The notes below the pieces were generated by a model. The model made no database searches. It was not told the origin of the DNA and saw only the letters and a list, made by a program, of their open reading frames with translations. From CAWUEZ02 sp963921355 (GTDB lineage: Bacteria; Pseudomonadota; Alphaproteobacteria; Thalassobaculales; Thalassobaculaceae): a DNA stretch of 64,000 nt. Of the stretch, positions 8,394 to 17,530 are shown one piece after another. Within the stretch, counting starts at the first letter, position 1. Every line of letters starts with the position of its first letter. The stretch is from contig OZ001190.1 in NCBI GenBank assembly GCA_963921355.3, positions 1,674,001 through 1,738,000 of the forward strand, given 5' to 3'. The translations under genes were made by a program, and so were the position numbers.

Positions 8394-8500
8394 TGATCCG
8401 ATCAGATTGCAATGATCTGACCGGTGAATCAGTCTCTAAGACATTGAAGGAGAGCAGAATTCACCGTTCAGACCGATTCCGTCTGAACGGATTTTGCTCT
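8394..8500 (+). repeat. Two-hairpin intergenic repeat, copy B
   Basis: This copy shares with copies A and C the TGA bulge, the linker (GAATC, TCTAA and GAGCAGA blocks) and the TTCACCG start of the second hairpin. Its first hairpin is short (8402-8407 with 8415-8420). The second is a perfect 10-bp stem (8464-8473 with 8481-8490), extended by AGAGCA with TGCTCT. The element ends where the ribosome-binding site of the hydratase gene begins (GGGAGGA at 8501), so it could affect translation of that mRNA. Confidence 0.75.
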
Positions 8501-8514
8501 GGGAGGAACTGGGC

Positions 8515-9495
8515 ATGCAGGCCCAATCGGTGATCGCGGCCGACGCGGTGGAGCGCGCCGCCTACGACATCATGTGCAAGGCCGGGATCGAGATTCCCGA
8601 CGATTACCTCACAGGCATCCAGGCGATGGCCAACAAGGAAGAGGGCGACCTCTCGGCCTTCGTCCTGCGGGCGATGCTGGAGAACTATGAGGCGGCAAAG
8701 CAGGACCGCCGGGCGATGTGCGCCGATACCGGCGTGCCGCGGTATTTCGTGAAGTACGGAAACGAAGCGCGGGTGGAAGGCGGGCCGGTCGAGGTCGAAC
8801 GTCGCCTGCGGCGGGCCACGGCGCGCGCGACCCACGAGGTCCCGCTGCGCCCCAACCGCGTGCATCCGCTGTCGCGCCAGGACAACGACAACAACGTCGG
8901 CATCAATGCTCCCGAGATCGATTACAGCTTCGAGCCGGATGCGGACTGGATCGACATCACCACGGTGCACAAGGGCGGTCTGTTCGGCACCGACTATCGG
9001 ATGCTGTTTCCAGGTGACGGAATCGACGGGATAAAGCGCTTCTGCCTGGACACGCTGGTGGCTTTCGGCAAACGGGGGTTGGCCTGCCAGCCGGCGATCG
9101 TCGGGATCGGGCTCGGCGGGTCGAAGGATACCTGCATGGTCCTGGGCAAGCAGGCGGCCTGCCTGCGTCCGGTCGGGGACCGTAATCCGGACCCGGAGAT
9201 CGCCGCGCTCGAAGACGAACTGAAGGAGCTCGGCAATTCGATCGGCATGGGGGCGATGGGGTTCGTCGGGTCGTCCATGGTGGTCGATTGCCATATTGAA
9301 GTTGGCTACACCCATACGGGCGGCATGCCGATGAGCGTGCACTGTTTCTGCCTGTCGTCGCGGCGGGCGACCGCGCGGCTGCACGCGGACGGACGGATCG
9401 AGTACCGCACCGATCCCCAATGGTTCACCCCCTACATGCGGCGGGATGGCGTTGAATGGCATCAGGCGACGGAAAGCTTAAAGAAGTCCGGCTGA
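8515..9495 (+). CDS. Class I fumarase-type hydratase, alpha (N-terminal) subunit
   Basis: The 326-residue protein matches the alpha half of two-subunit fumarase/tartrate dehydratase. Cys69 in MCADTG, Cys207 in GLGGSKDTC, and a Cys in HCFC near 277-279 are candidate [4Fe-4S] ligands; RPNRVHPLSRQDN and VGIGLGGSKD are family blocks. The usual KGGGSEN motif reads KGGLFGTD, so this is a divergent branch whose substrate may be fumarate, tartrate, mesaconate or another dicarboxylate. ATG 8515 follows GGGAGGA at normal spacing. It overlaps the beta subunit by 40 bases. Confidence 0.85.
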   Translation: MQAQSVIAADAVERAAYDIMCKAGIEIPDDYLTGIQAMANKEEGDLSAFVLRAMLENYEAAKQDRRAMCADTGVPRYFVKYGNEARVEGGPVEVERRLRRATARATHEVPLRPNRVHPLSRQDNDNNVGINAPEIDYSFEPDADWIDITTVHKGGLFGTDYRMLFPGDGIDGIKRFCLDTLVAFGKRGLACQPAIVGIGLGGSKDTCMVLGKQAACLRPVGDRNPDPEIAALEDELKELGNSIGMGAMGFVGSSMVVDCHIEVGYTHTGGMPMSVHCFCLSSRRATARLHADGRIEYRTDPQWFTPYMRRDGVEWHQATESLKKSG

Positions 9496-10139
9496 AGACA
9501 CCGGTCCGCGACGAGGATCTCGCGGGCCTTGAACTCGGCACGGTGGTCTATCTCGACGGGCTGATCTACACGGGCCGGGAAGGCGTCTACAAACGGGTTC
9601 TCGAGGAGGGCCGCGACCCGCCCGAGGACCTGCGCGCCCTGACCAACGTCAACTTCCACTGTTCGCCCGCGGCCGCGGTGGCGCCGGACGGCAGCTACAC
9701 CGTCGGCGCCGTTACCGCGACGGCCAGCTTCCGGTTCTCGAAGTGGTTGCCACGCTGGTTCGAGGTTTCGGGGGCGAAGCTCATCGTCGGCAAAGGCGGC
9801 ATGAGCGAGCAGGACTATCGCGATGTCTTCGTGCCGGCGGGGGCGATATATCTGACCACCGTGGGCTACGGCACCGGGGCGTTGCTCGGCCGGGGAATCC
9901 GCAAGGTGCGGGCCGCCCATTGGCTCGACGACCTCGGAATCGCCCAGGCGATGTGGGTGCTCGAGGTCGAGAAGTTCGGCCCTCTTCTCGTCGAGAGCGA
10001 TCTCGAGGGCAACTCGCTGTTCGAGCGCAACAACCGGATCGTGAATCAGGGGCTGGCCCGGCTGTACGACGGTCTGCGACCGCCCAGCCTGGCCCGCTAC
10101 GGCGAGACCGATGACCGCGGCAAAGAGGTGATCGGCTAG
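9456..10139 (+). CDS. Class I fumarase-type hydratase, beta (C-terminal) subunit
   Basis: The 227-residue protein matches the beta half of class I fumarases. LKTPVRDEDLAGLELGTVVYLDGLIYTGRE opens the swivelling domain, and AKLIVGKGGMS is the conserved KGGM block, followed by FVPAGAIYLTTVGYGTGALLG and AMWVLEVEKFGPLLVESDLEGNSL. It forms the active site with the alpha subunit. The 40-base overlap with the preceding gene supports coupled translation. Confidence 0.87.
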   Translation: MASGDGKLKEVRLKTPVRDEDLAGLELGTVVYLDGLIYTGREGVYKRVLEEGRDPPEDLRALTNVNFHCSPAAAVAPDGSYTVGAVTATASFRFSKWLPRWFEVSGAKLIVGKGGMSEQDYRDVFVPAGAIYLTTVGYGTGALLGRGIRKVRAAHWLDDLGIAQAMWVLEVEKFGPLLVESDLEGNSLFERNNRIVNQGLARLYDGLRPPSLARYGETDDRGKEVIG

Positions 10140-10172
10140 CGCAGAGTCCGGTCAGACGGCGTTGCCGTCGGA

Positions 10173-10277
10173 TCAGGGACCGGGAATGCCGGCACCGATG
10201 TCGATGTAGGTCCGTTCGATGACGTCCGCGACCTCGGCGGCCTGCTCACGGGCGGCGCCGGGATCGCATCGTCGCGA
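10173..10277 (-). pseudogene. Relic of a PAS_5 protein C-terminal tail
   Basis: On the reverse strand, in the same frame as the PAS_5 pseudogene and right after its stop, 34 codons end in ERTYIDIGAGIPGP and a TGA. The neighbour ends in DRRFIDIGAGIPDFQD. The shared YIDIGAGIP/FIDIGAGIP tail shows that a second family copy, or a tandem duplication of the 3' end, has been reduced to this fragment. Confidence 0.6.
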
Positions 10278-10865
10278 TCAATCCTGGAAGTCCGGGATGC
10301 CCGCCCCGATGTCGATGAAGCGCCGGTCGGTGACATTCATGAGCTTCATCTCGTCGGGCTCGTCGAAGAAGGTCTCGCGTTCCTGGGCCGGACTGGAGCA
10401 GAAGTAGACGAGGTTGGGCCGTCCGTCGTCGTTGCGCATCGGGAAGCCGATCGACTCGCGGGTCAGGATCCCACCGCTGGCCGTGGATGAACGAAGCTGG
10501 ACCAGCATGGCCGACGGGTGCTCGCAAATGAGATGAATGGCCCGCGAGGCCTTCGGGCGTCGTCTGGGCGCCACGAAGTCGAGGTAGTTCCGTCCCGTGA
10601 CCTCGATGCCGTAGTCGTCGACGATGACGGTCCCGGCCAGTCGCAGCTTGATGAAGTCTTCCGCCAGGATCTCGTGGATCGCCAGTTAGGGAATAATGTG
10701 CGGGACCTCCTCCGGCCGGAAGCTGGTGCGCGCCGGGATCAGGCCAACGGCCTCCATCGACAGCCAGTATTCAGCAAAGCTCCGGATCAGCTCTGTTGCA
10801 CCTTCAAGTGCGGAAAGGACATCCGTCTCGCGTGACAAGCAGGCCTCCGGATCACCGAACGGCAC
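10278..10865 (-). pseudogene. PAS_5-type PAS domain protein, interrupted by TAA
   Basis: From GTG 10865 the reverse strand encodes a PAS_5-like protein of 195 codons. It shares the family layout with the intact gene at 4793-5356: an N-terminal helix with FAEYWLSMEAVGLIPAR, then the core IKLRLAGTVIVDDYGIEVTGRNYLDFV, then ESIGFPMRNDDGRPNLVYF. Codon 60 is TAA (10686-10688), just after HIIP, where a Tyr codon one base away would fit. Downstream reading is intact, so the lesion looks recent. The start is uncertain; a TTG after GGAGG about ten codons further in is also possible. Confidence 0.7.
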
Positions 10866-10947
10866 GCCTCAGGTCTATCTCGGCGGAGGCGGCCGCGGGC
10901 TGTACGGGCGATCGGGAGGATCTCCCGAACGCCCGCCTTCGTCGCGG

Positions 10948-12891
10948 CTAAGCCGAGTTCATCCGGTTGTCGACAAGGTCGTCAACCACGGCAGGGTCGG
11001 CCAGCGTCGAGGTGTCGCCCAGCTGATCGTGCTCGTTGGCGGCGATCTTGCGCAGGATCCGACGCATGATCTTGCCCGACCGGGTCTTCGGCAGGCCCGG
11101 CGCCCATTGAATCAGATCGGGGCTGGCGATCGGGCCAATGTCCTTGCGGACCCATTGCACAAGCTCCTTACGCAGCTCCTCGGTCGGGTCCTCGCCGACT
11201 TTCAGCGTGACGTACGCGTAAATGCCCTGGCCCTTGATGTCGTGCGGATAACCGACGACGGCGGCTTCCGAGACCTTGGGGTGGGCCACCAGCGAACTCT
11301 CGACTTCGGCCGTGCCCATGCGGTGTCCGGAAACGTTGATCACGTCGTCCACCCGACCGGTGATCCAGTAGTAGCCGTCTTCGTCGCGCCGGCAGCCGTC
11401 GCCCGTGAAGTACAGGTTCTTGAAGGTGGAGAAGTAGGTCTGCACGAACCGGTCGTGATCACCGTACACGGTGCGCATCTGGCCAGGCCAGCTGTCGGAG
11501 ATGCAGAGGTTGCCTTCAGTCGCCCCCTCCAGGGGCGCGCCGTCATTGTCCACGATCAGCGGCTTCACGCCGAAGAACGGCCGTGTCGCGGAGCCCGGCT
11601 TCAGCTTGGTCGCTCCCGGCAGCGGGGTGATCAGGATCCCGCCGGTCTCGGTCTGCCACCAGGTGTCCACAATCGGACACTGCTCGTTTCCGACCACCTT
11701 GTAGTACCAGAGCCAGGCCTCCGGATTGATCGGCTCACCGACCGAGCCGAGCAGGCGCAGACTGGAACGGTCGGTGCGGGTGACCGGATCGTCGCCTTCG
11801 CGCATCAGGGCCCGGATCGCCGTCGGCGCGGTGTAGAACGAGTTGACCTTGTGCTTGTCGACGACCTGCCAGAACCGGCTGGAGTCCGGGTAGTTCGGCA
11901 CCCCTTCGAACATCAGGGTGGTCGCGCCGTTGGCAAGCGGTCCGTAGACGATATAGCTGTGCCCGGTCACCCAACCGACATCCGCCGTGCACCAGTAGAT
12001 GTCACCGTCCTGGTAGTCGAACACGTACTGGTGGGTCATCGAGGCGTAGACCATGTAGCCACCGGTGGTGTGCAGGACACCCTTCGGTTGGCCGGTAGAA
12101 CCCGAGGTGTACAGGATGAACAGCGGGTCCTCGGCCCCCATTTCCTCTGGCGGACAGTCGACGGACGCTTCGGCGAGCAGCTCGTGGTACCAGTGGTCGC
12201 GGCCTTCCGTCATCGAGACGTCGCCGCCCGTGCGCTTCACGACCACACAGGTCGTGCAACTCGGGCTGGTCTCGAGCGCCTTGTCGGCATTGGCCTTGAG
12301 CGGGACCTTGCGGCCGCCGCGAAGCCCTTCATCCGCCGTGATGATGACGGAGCTGTCGCAACCTTGAATGCGGTTGGCGAGGCTGTCCGGTGAGAACCCG
12401 CCGAACACCACCGAGTGAATGGCGCCGATCCGCGCGGATGCCAGCATGGCGACCGCCGCCTCCGGGATCATCGGCATGTAGATCGTGATCCGGTCACCCT
12501 TCTTGACCCCGAGAGACTTCAGCGCGCTCGACAGCTTGCAGACCTCGGCATGCAGTTCACGGTAGCTGATCGCCTTGCTGTCGGCCGGGTCGTCGCCCTC
12601 CCAGATGATCGCCGTCTGATCGCCCCGCGTGGCGAGGTGGCGGTCGAGGCAGTTCGCCGCGGCATTCAAGGTGCCGTCGTAGAACCAGCGGATGTGGAGG
12701 TCATCGGCCCCGTAGGATACATCCTTGATCTGGGTATAGGGCTTGACCCAGTCGATGCGTTTGCCGTGCTCTGCCCAGAATCCTTCGGGATCGTCGATCG
12801 AGCGCTTGTACATCTCCTCGTACTGGGCGGCGTCCACCAGAGCGGACTTGGCCACCGCTTCCGGCACGTCGATCAACATGTTCTCGAACAT
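10948..12891 (-). CDS. acs: Acetyl-CoA synthetase
   Basis: The 647-residue enzyme activates acetate to acetyl-CoA through acetyl-AMP in the cytoplasm. FILYTSGSTGQPKGVLHTTG is the ATP-binding P-loop of the adenylate-forming family, WWQTETGG the A5 motif, and TGDGCRRDEDGYYWITGRVDDVINVSGHR the hinge region. KTRSGKIMRRILRK near the C terminus holds the Lys usually controlled by acetylation. The length is full for the family. ATG 12891 with GGGAGA eight bases upstream is preferred over the longer frame to 12945. It is a single-gene unit. Confidence 0.96.
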   Translation of the reverse strand: MFENMLIDVPEAVAKSALVDAAQYEEMYKRSIDDPEGFWAEHGKRIDWVKPYTQIKDVSYGADDLHIRWFYDGTLNAAANCLDRHLATRGDQTAIIWEGDDPADSKAISYRELHAEVCKLSSALKSLGVKKGDRITIYMPMIPEAAVAMLASARIGAIHSVVFGGFSPDSLANRIQGCDSSVIITADEGLRGGRKVPLKANADKALETSPSCTTCVVVKRTGGDVSMTEGRDHWYHELLAEASVDCPPEEMGAEDPLFILYTSGSTGQPKGVLHTTGGYMVYASMTHQYVFDYQDGDIYWCTADVGWVTGHSYIVYGPLANGATTLMFEGVPNYPDSSRFWQVVDKHKVNSFYTAPTAIRALMREGDDPVTRTDRSSLRLLGSVGEPINPEAWLWYYKVVGNEQCPIVDTWWQTETGGILITPLPGATKLKPGSATRPFFGVKPLIVDNDGAPLEGATEGNLCISDSWPGQMRTVYGDHDRFVQTYFSTFKNLYFTGDGCRRDEDGYYWITGRVDDVINVSGHRMGTAEVESSLVAHPKVSEAAVVGYPHDIKGQGIYAYVTLKVGEDPTEELRKELVQWVRKDIGPIASPDLIQWAPGLPKTRSGKIMRRILRKIAANEHDQLGDTSTLADPAVVDDLVDNRMNSA

Positions 12892-13335
12892 AGGCGTCGT
12901 CTCCCTGCAGCTGAGCCACGGCGGTCGCCGCAGCTTCTGGATCACCGCTGTTTCATTGGCCGCGGCGTTCGTTCGCGAACAGTATCCACAGCCGATGGCC
13001 CGCAGGCTAGTCGTGTGCGCCGTGCCGTCGAATGATGCAGGTCAAATCCGCCGTTGGACCGTGGCTGACAGGGCGCAATAAGCCCCGCACTGGCGGACAG
13101 AACCCTGCCGCGTGGAGTCCGAATAGCCCTTGAGAGTAGATCTGCGCAGATCATGTCTCAATCTTTGGTTAACCATTATCTGTGCAGGATCTGCTCAGGA
13201 TTCGGATTACGGGATTGTACGTAGCCATGCGCGGGAATGCCCAAAAGAATATCAAATTTATGGTTTCGTTTAAACAAACCGCCGAGGCTGGCGCTTGGAA
13301 GGTACTACTGCTCGTTGGCTAAGGAGGCCAAACTC
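12892..13335. promoter_or_regulatory. Intergenic region with palindromes before acs and the chemoreceptor gene
   Basis: This 444-base gap holds no gene. GATCTGCGCAGATC at 13139-13152 is a perfect 14-bp palindrome. GGTTAACC at 13167-13174 continues as CATT and so contains TTAACCAT, which resembles a CtrA half-site of alphaproteobacteria. The part from about 13150 to 13290 is richer in A and T than the surroundings, as expected of a promoter. AAGGAGG at 13321 is the ribosome-binding site of the chemoreceptor gene. Confidence 0.4.
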
Positions 13336-15525
13336 ATGACCACCACAGAATCCGCCGCGACGCGTCGAGGCATGCGGCTTTCGCAGCGCTTGCCCATGGC
13401 TTTCACGACCATAGGCTTGCTGGCTGGTATTCTGTCCGGGGCCGTTGTGCTCTGGCTGGCCGTCGGGGCGATCCTGGTGGAGGACCAGAAGAAGACCGAA
13501 GCCGTGGTTTCGGCTCGGGCGACCGAACTGGCCAACTATCTGGAAGCGATCGATCAGGATCTGCACTTCCAGTCCGAGAACCCCTTTGTCCTTGATGCCC
13601 TTGTCGCCTTTGACGGCGCCTGAGATGCCATGGCGGCCGATGTCGGCGGTGATCCGGGCGACCGCTTGCGGGCGCTCTATATCGAAGACAACCCGCATCC
13701 GACCGGGCAGAAAGAGAACCTCGACTTCGCCTCGGACGGGTCAGCCTACAGCGGGGTGCATGCCGACTACCATCCCTGGCTGCGCACCTTCCTCCGCGAT
13801 CGCGGGTACTACGACATCTTCCTGATCGATACCGATGGGAACCTTGTCTAAACGGTCTACAAGGAGCTCGACTACGCGACCAACCTGCTGTCCGGCGAAT
13901 ACGCGAATACCGGGCTCGGCACGGTCACCAAAGCGGTGCTGACGGACGGCGCGAAGATCGCCTTTGACGACTTCAAGCCCTACGCACCCAGCCATGGCGC
14001 TCCGGCGGCGTTTATCTCGAGTCCGATCCTCGACCAGGCGGGCGAGGTGGCCGGTGTGCTTGTCTTCCAGTTCCCGATCGACCGGATCAATTCGATCATG
14101 CAGAACGCCGACGGTCTCGGCGACACGGGCGAGACCGTATTCCTCGGCGACGACCACCTGCTCCGTTCGGCAAGCCGGTTTGTCGAGGACTCGACCATCC
14201 TCGAAGCCAAACTTGAGAACGAGTTCGTGGACCGGGCGCTGGCCGGTGAGGCCGGGATCGCCACTGCGTCGATTGCCCGCCCGGGCTTCGAAAACCAGGC
14301 CACCATCATCGGCTTCCGTCACCTGGAGTTCTACGGTGTCAATCTCGCGGTTGTCGGCATGATCGCCGAAAGCGAGGTCATGAAGCCGGTTTGGGACATG
14401 GTCACATGGGCGATCGGGGCAGGGCTGCTGATCCTGGTGGCCACCACCGGTTTCGGGATCGCCATCGCCCGGTCGATCAGCCGGCCGATCGTCGGGATGA
14501 GCGGCGCCATGCGTCAGCTCGCGGACGGCAACCTCGATGTCGACATCCCGTCGCTGTCGCGCGGCGATGAGATTGGCGACATGGCCCAGACGGTCCAGAC
14601 CTTCAAGGAGAATGCCGGCGAGGTCGAACGTCTGCGCACCGAGCAGGCGGCGGCTGACGAACGCGCCGCCAAGGAGCGTCGCGAGACACTCGACAACCTG
14701 GCGAACTCGTTCGATGCGACCGTCCGGGCCGTTCTGAACGACGCCACCACCTCGGCTGGCTCCGTTCACAGCGGCGCGGAAATGGTTGCCGGACGGGCCC
14801 AGTCCGCGGGCGAACGTGCCGCGGCCGTCGCCGCGGCGTCGGAGGAAGCCACCGGCAACGTCCGCAATGCGGCAGCAGCGGCCGAGCAGCTGAACTCCTC
14901 GATCGGCGAGATCTCGTCGCGGGTCCAGGAGTCGGCTGAAATGGCGCGCGATGCCGCCGACCAGGCTGAACAGACGAACAGCACCGTCGAAAGCCTGTCG
15001 CAATCCGCGGAGCGGATCGGCGAGGTCGTCAAGCTGATCAACGACATCGCCGAGCAGACCAACCTCTTGGCGCTGAACGCCACGATCGAGGCGGCCCGTG
15101 CCGGTGAAGCCGGTAAAGGCTTCGCGGTGGTTGCCTCGGAGGTGAAGAGCCTGGCCAATCAGACCGGCAAGGCGACCGAAGAAATCGCGTCGCAGATCGG
15201 TCGGATGCAAGGCGAGACCCGCGCTTCCGTCGGCGCGATCCAGAAGATCGCAGCGACCATCGAGAGCATCAATTCGGTCTCGGCATCGATCTCCTCAGCG
15301 GTCGAGGAACAGAGTGCGGCCGCCCGGGAGATTGCCCGGGCCGTTAACGGAGCGGCCGAAGGGAACGGTGAGGTGTCTCGCAACATCACCGAGATGGACA
15401 CCATGGTCCGCGACAGCGGCGAGGCCTCGGGCAACCTGCTCTCTGCGGCGACCCAGATGACTGACCAGTTCGGTCGTCTCGAAACCGAAGTCGGGCGCTT
15501 CCTCGACCAGGTGCGCGCCGGCTAG
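13336..15525 (+). pseudogene. Methyl-accepting chemotaxis protein with two in-frame stops
   Basis: One uninterrupted reading phase of 730 codons from ATG 13336 (AAGGAGG upstream) encodes a transmembrane chemoreceptor. It has TM1 at about residues 18-40, a periplasmic sensor region to about 350, TM2 (WAIGAGLLILVATTGFGIAIA), a HAMP domain, and the cytoplasmic signalling tip (EQTNLLALNATIEAARAGE, then GFAVVASEV). Codon 96 is TGA (13621-13623) after FDGA, where Trp would fit. Codon 172 is TAA (13849-13851) in GNLV-TVYKELDYATNLL, where Tyr would fit. Either the gene is dead or the bases are miscalled; the last segment could only be made from an internal start. Confidence 0.88.
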
Positions 15526-15584
15526 GCCACAGGCAAAGCAACAACCGAGATCCGCCCGGGACACCATCCCGGGCGGATCCGCTT

Positions 15585-16166
15585 CTAAACGGCGGCGTCG
15601 ATCAGGGCGTCGGCATCTTCCAGTGCCAGGACCCGGCGGGCGGTGTCCAAGGTGAAGCCGGCGCGGGCCAGGGCGGCCAGATCGCGTTCGTGGCGTTCGC
15701 GACGCTGCTCGCCCTCGCGCATGGGGCCCAGACGCCGGCGGCGGGCGAACCGACAGGCCGCCGCGAATTCCGCGGCGTCCGCGTCTTCGCCGTCTTCTTC
15801 CGTCAGCGCCGTCTGAACGATCTCCCCGTCGACGCCTTTCTCGCGCAGCTTCAGGGCAATCCGCCGGGCTGACTCGCCCTGGCGGCGCAGACTGGCGGTC
15901 CGTCCGGCGGCGTAGGTGCGATCATCGATCAGGCCGGCGCGCAGAAACCTGGCGATAATCTCGTCAACCCAGACGGTCGCGGCATCGGGCTCGCACCGGT
16001 TCTCGCGGGCGGCCTTGTCGACCCGCCGCAGCAGAACCCGCCGCAGACCTTCCGCCGAATTCGCATAGCGCTCGAGATAGTGCAGGGCCGCCTTGTTCAG
16101 GGTCTCGGCGGTGAGCGGGCGCTGTTTGCCGGAACGCTGTCGGGCGGGGCGTCTGGGTCTCTCCAT
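15585..16166 (-). CDS. recX: Regulatory protein RecX
   Basis: The 193-residue protein has the RecX three-helix repeats: ALHYLERYANSAEGLRRVLLRRV, then WVDEIIARFLRAGLIDDRTYAAGRTASLRRQGESARRIALKLREKGV. RecX binds RecA filaments and limits their activity. Length and the very basic N terminus (RPRRPARQRSGK) are usual for alphaproteobacterial members. It is convergent with the chemoreceptor gene and not next to recA here. Confidence 0.9.
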   Translation of the reverse strand: MERPRRPARQRSGKQRPLTAETLNKAALHYLERYANSAEGLRRVLLRRVDKAARENRCEPDAATVWVDEIIARFLRAGLIDDRTYAAGRTASLRRQGESARRIALKLREKGVDGEIVQTALTEEDGEDADAAEFAAACRFARRRRLGPMREGEQRRERHERDLAALARAGFTLDTARRVLALEDADALIDAAV

Positions 16167-16254
16167 GGGCGCAGACTAGCACGCCGCTCAGGAGGCAGTT
16201 CGACAGCGGAAATAAGGGATTGGCGAATCGATGTTGCCCGCTTGCGGGTTCACG

Positions 16255-16283
16255 TTGACATTCGCATGAGCGGCAGGAAATAT
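16255..16283 (+). promoter_or_regulatory. Sigma-70-like promoter of the argD-argF-hslO operon
   Basis: A perfect TTGACA at 16255-16260 is followed after 17 bases by AAATAT at 16278-16283, a weaker -10 element. The predicted transcript start near 16290 leaves a 55-base leader that contains the hairpin at 16304-16322. Confidence 0.5.
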
Positions 16284-16303
16284 CGCCGTTTTTCCAACCG
16301 ACC

Positions 16304-16322
16304 GGGGCCCGAGGTGGGCCCC
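16304..16322 (+). other. Leader hairpin upstream of argD
   Basis: GGGGCCC (16304-16310), a five-base loop and GGGCCCC (16316-16322) form a perfect 7-bp GC stem. It ends 23 bases before the GTG start and just before GAGGAGG. No T run follows, so termination is unlikely; mRNA stability or translation control is possible. Confidence 0.45.
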
Positions 16323-16345
16323 TGACAGCAGAGGAGGACACCGTC

Positions 16346-17530
16346 GTGGTAACCAGCGTGATGCCGACCTATGGCCGGATCGACATCGCCTTCGAGCGGG
16401 GCGAGGGCCCCTATCTCTACACCCACGACGGACGACGATATCTCGACTTCGCATCCGGGATCGCGACCAACTCAATCGGCCATGCCCATCCGCAGCTTGT
16501 CAAAGCGATCGCCGACCAGGCGGCCCAGGTGATGCATGTGTCGAACCTCTACCGCATTCCGGAGCAGGAGCGCTTGGCCGACCGGCTGGTCGCGACGTCG
16601 TTTGCCGACACGGTCTTCTTCTGCAATTCCGGCGCCGAGGCGCTGGAAGGGTCCATCAAGGTTGCGCGCCGCTATCAGTTCCATATCGGTCAGCCCCAGC
16701 GCACCAGGATCATCTGCTGTTCCGACGCTTTTCACGGGCGCACGATGGCAACCCTGTCGGCGACCGACAAGGAGGCGTATCGCGAGGGTTTCGGGCCGCG
16801 TGTTCAGGGTTTCCGGCACGTCGCGTTCGGCAACCTGAATGAGATGCGCGCGGCGGTCGATGACGAAACCGCCGCCATTCTCGTCGAGCCTGTCCAGGGG
16901 GAAGGCGGCGTTCATGCCGCTCCGCTCGACTATCTGAAAGCGCTGCGCGAGATCGCCGATGAGTTCGGCCTGCTGCTGATCTTCGACGAGGTGCAATGCG
17001 GGGTCGGGCGTACGGGCAAGCTCTGGGCCCATGAATGGTCCGGCATCGAACCCGACATCCTGGCGTCCGCCAAAGGCCTTGGCGGGGGATTTCCGGTTGG
17101 AGCGATCCTGGCCAGCGAGAAGGCGGCATCCGGCATGAAGCCCGGCCTCCACGGCTCGACCTATGGCGGGAACCCGCTGGCGATGGCGGCGGCCAATGCG
17201 GTTCTCGATGTGGTCCTGGCACCGGGCTTCCTGGACCACGTCGACGCCGTTGCGCGGGACTTCTGGAACCGGCTGCTGGCGCTGCCCGGCCGCTATCCGG
17301 TGTTGATCGAAGAGGTGCGTGGAGCCGGCCTGCTGCTCGGGCTCAAGTGCGTGGTGCCAAATACCGATCTTCAGACCGAGCTGCGGGAGTCCCAGCAGAT
17401 GCTGGCGGTCGGAGCGGCCGACAACGTCCTGCGTCTGTTGCCGCCGCTCACCATCGATACGCAGCATGTGGCCGAGGCGGTCGAGAAGATCGAAGCCGCC
17501 TGCGCCAGGTTGGCCCGCCATGCCGCTTGA
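16346..17530 (+). CDS. argD: Acetylornithine aminotransferase
   Basis: The 394-residue class III aminotransferase converts N-acetylglutamate semialdehyde to acetylornithine with PLP. It shows YLDFASGIATNSIGHAHP, FCNSGAEALEGSIKVARRY, DAFHGRTMATLSAT, LLIFDEVQCGVGRTGKLWAHE with the cofactor Asp, and SAKGLGGGFPVGA with the Schiff-base Lys. GTG 16346 follows GAGGAGG at eight bases. It overlaps argF by 11 bases. Some homologues also act on succinyl-diaminopimelate. Confidence 0.95.
   Translation: MVTSVMPTYGRIDIAFERGEGPYLYTHDGRRYLDFASGIATNSIGHAHPQLVKAIADQAAQVMHVSNLYRIPEQERLADRLVATSFADTVFFCNSGAEALEGSIKVARRYQFHIGQPQRTRIICCSDAFHGRTMATLSATDKEAYREGFGPRVQGFRHVAFGNLNEMRAAVDDETAAILVEPVQGEGGVHAAPLDYLKALREIADEFGLLLIFDEVQCGVGRTGKLWAHEWSGIEPDILASAKGLGGGFPVGAILASEKAASGMKPGLHGSTYGGNPLAMAAANAVLDVVLAPGFLDHVDAVARDFWNRLLALPGRYPVLIEEVRGAGLLLGLKCVVPNTDLQTELRESQQMLAVGAADNVLRLLPPLTIDTQHVAEAVEKIEAACARLARHAA

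Noticed and set aside
10155..10169. Hairpin GACGGC/GCCGTC after the hydratase genes as an intrinsic terminator
   Set aside because: It has a 3-base loop and no following T run.
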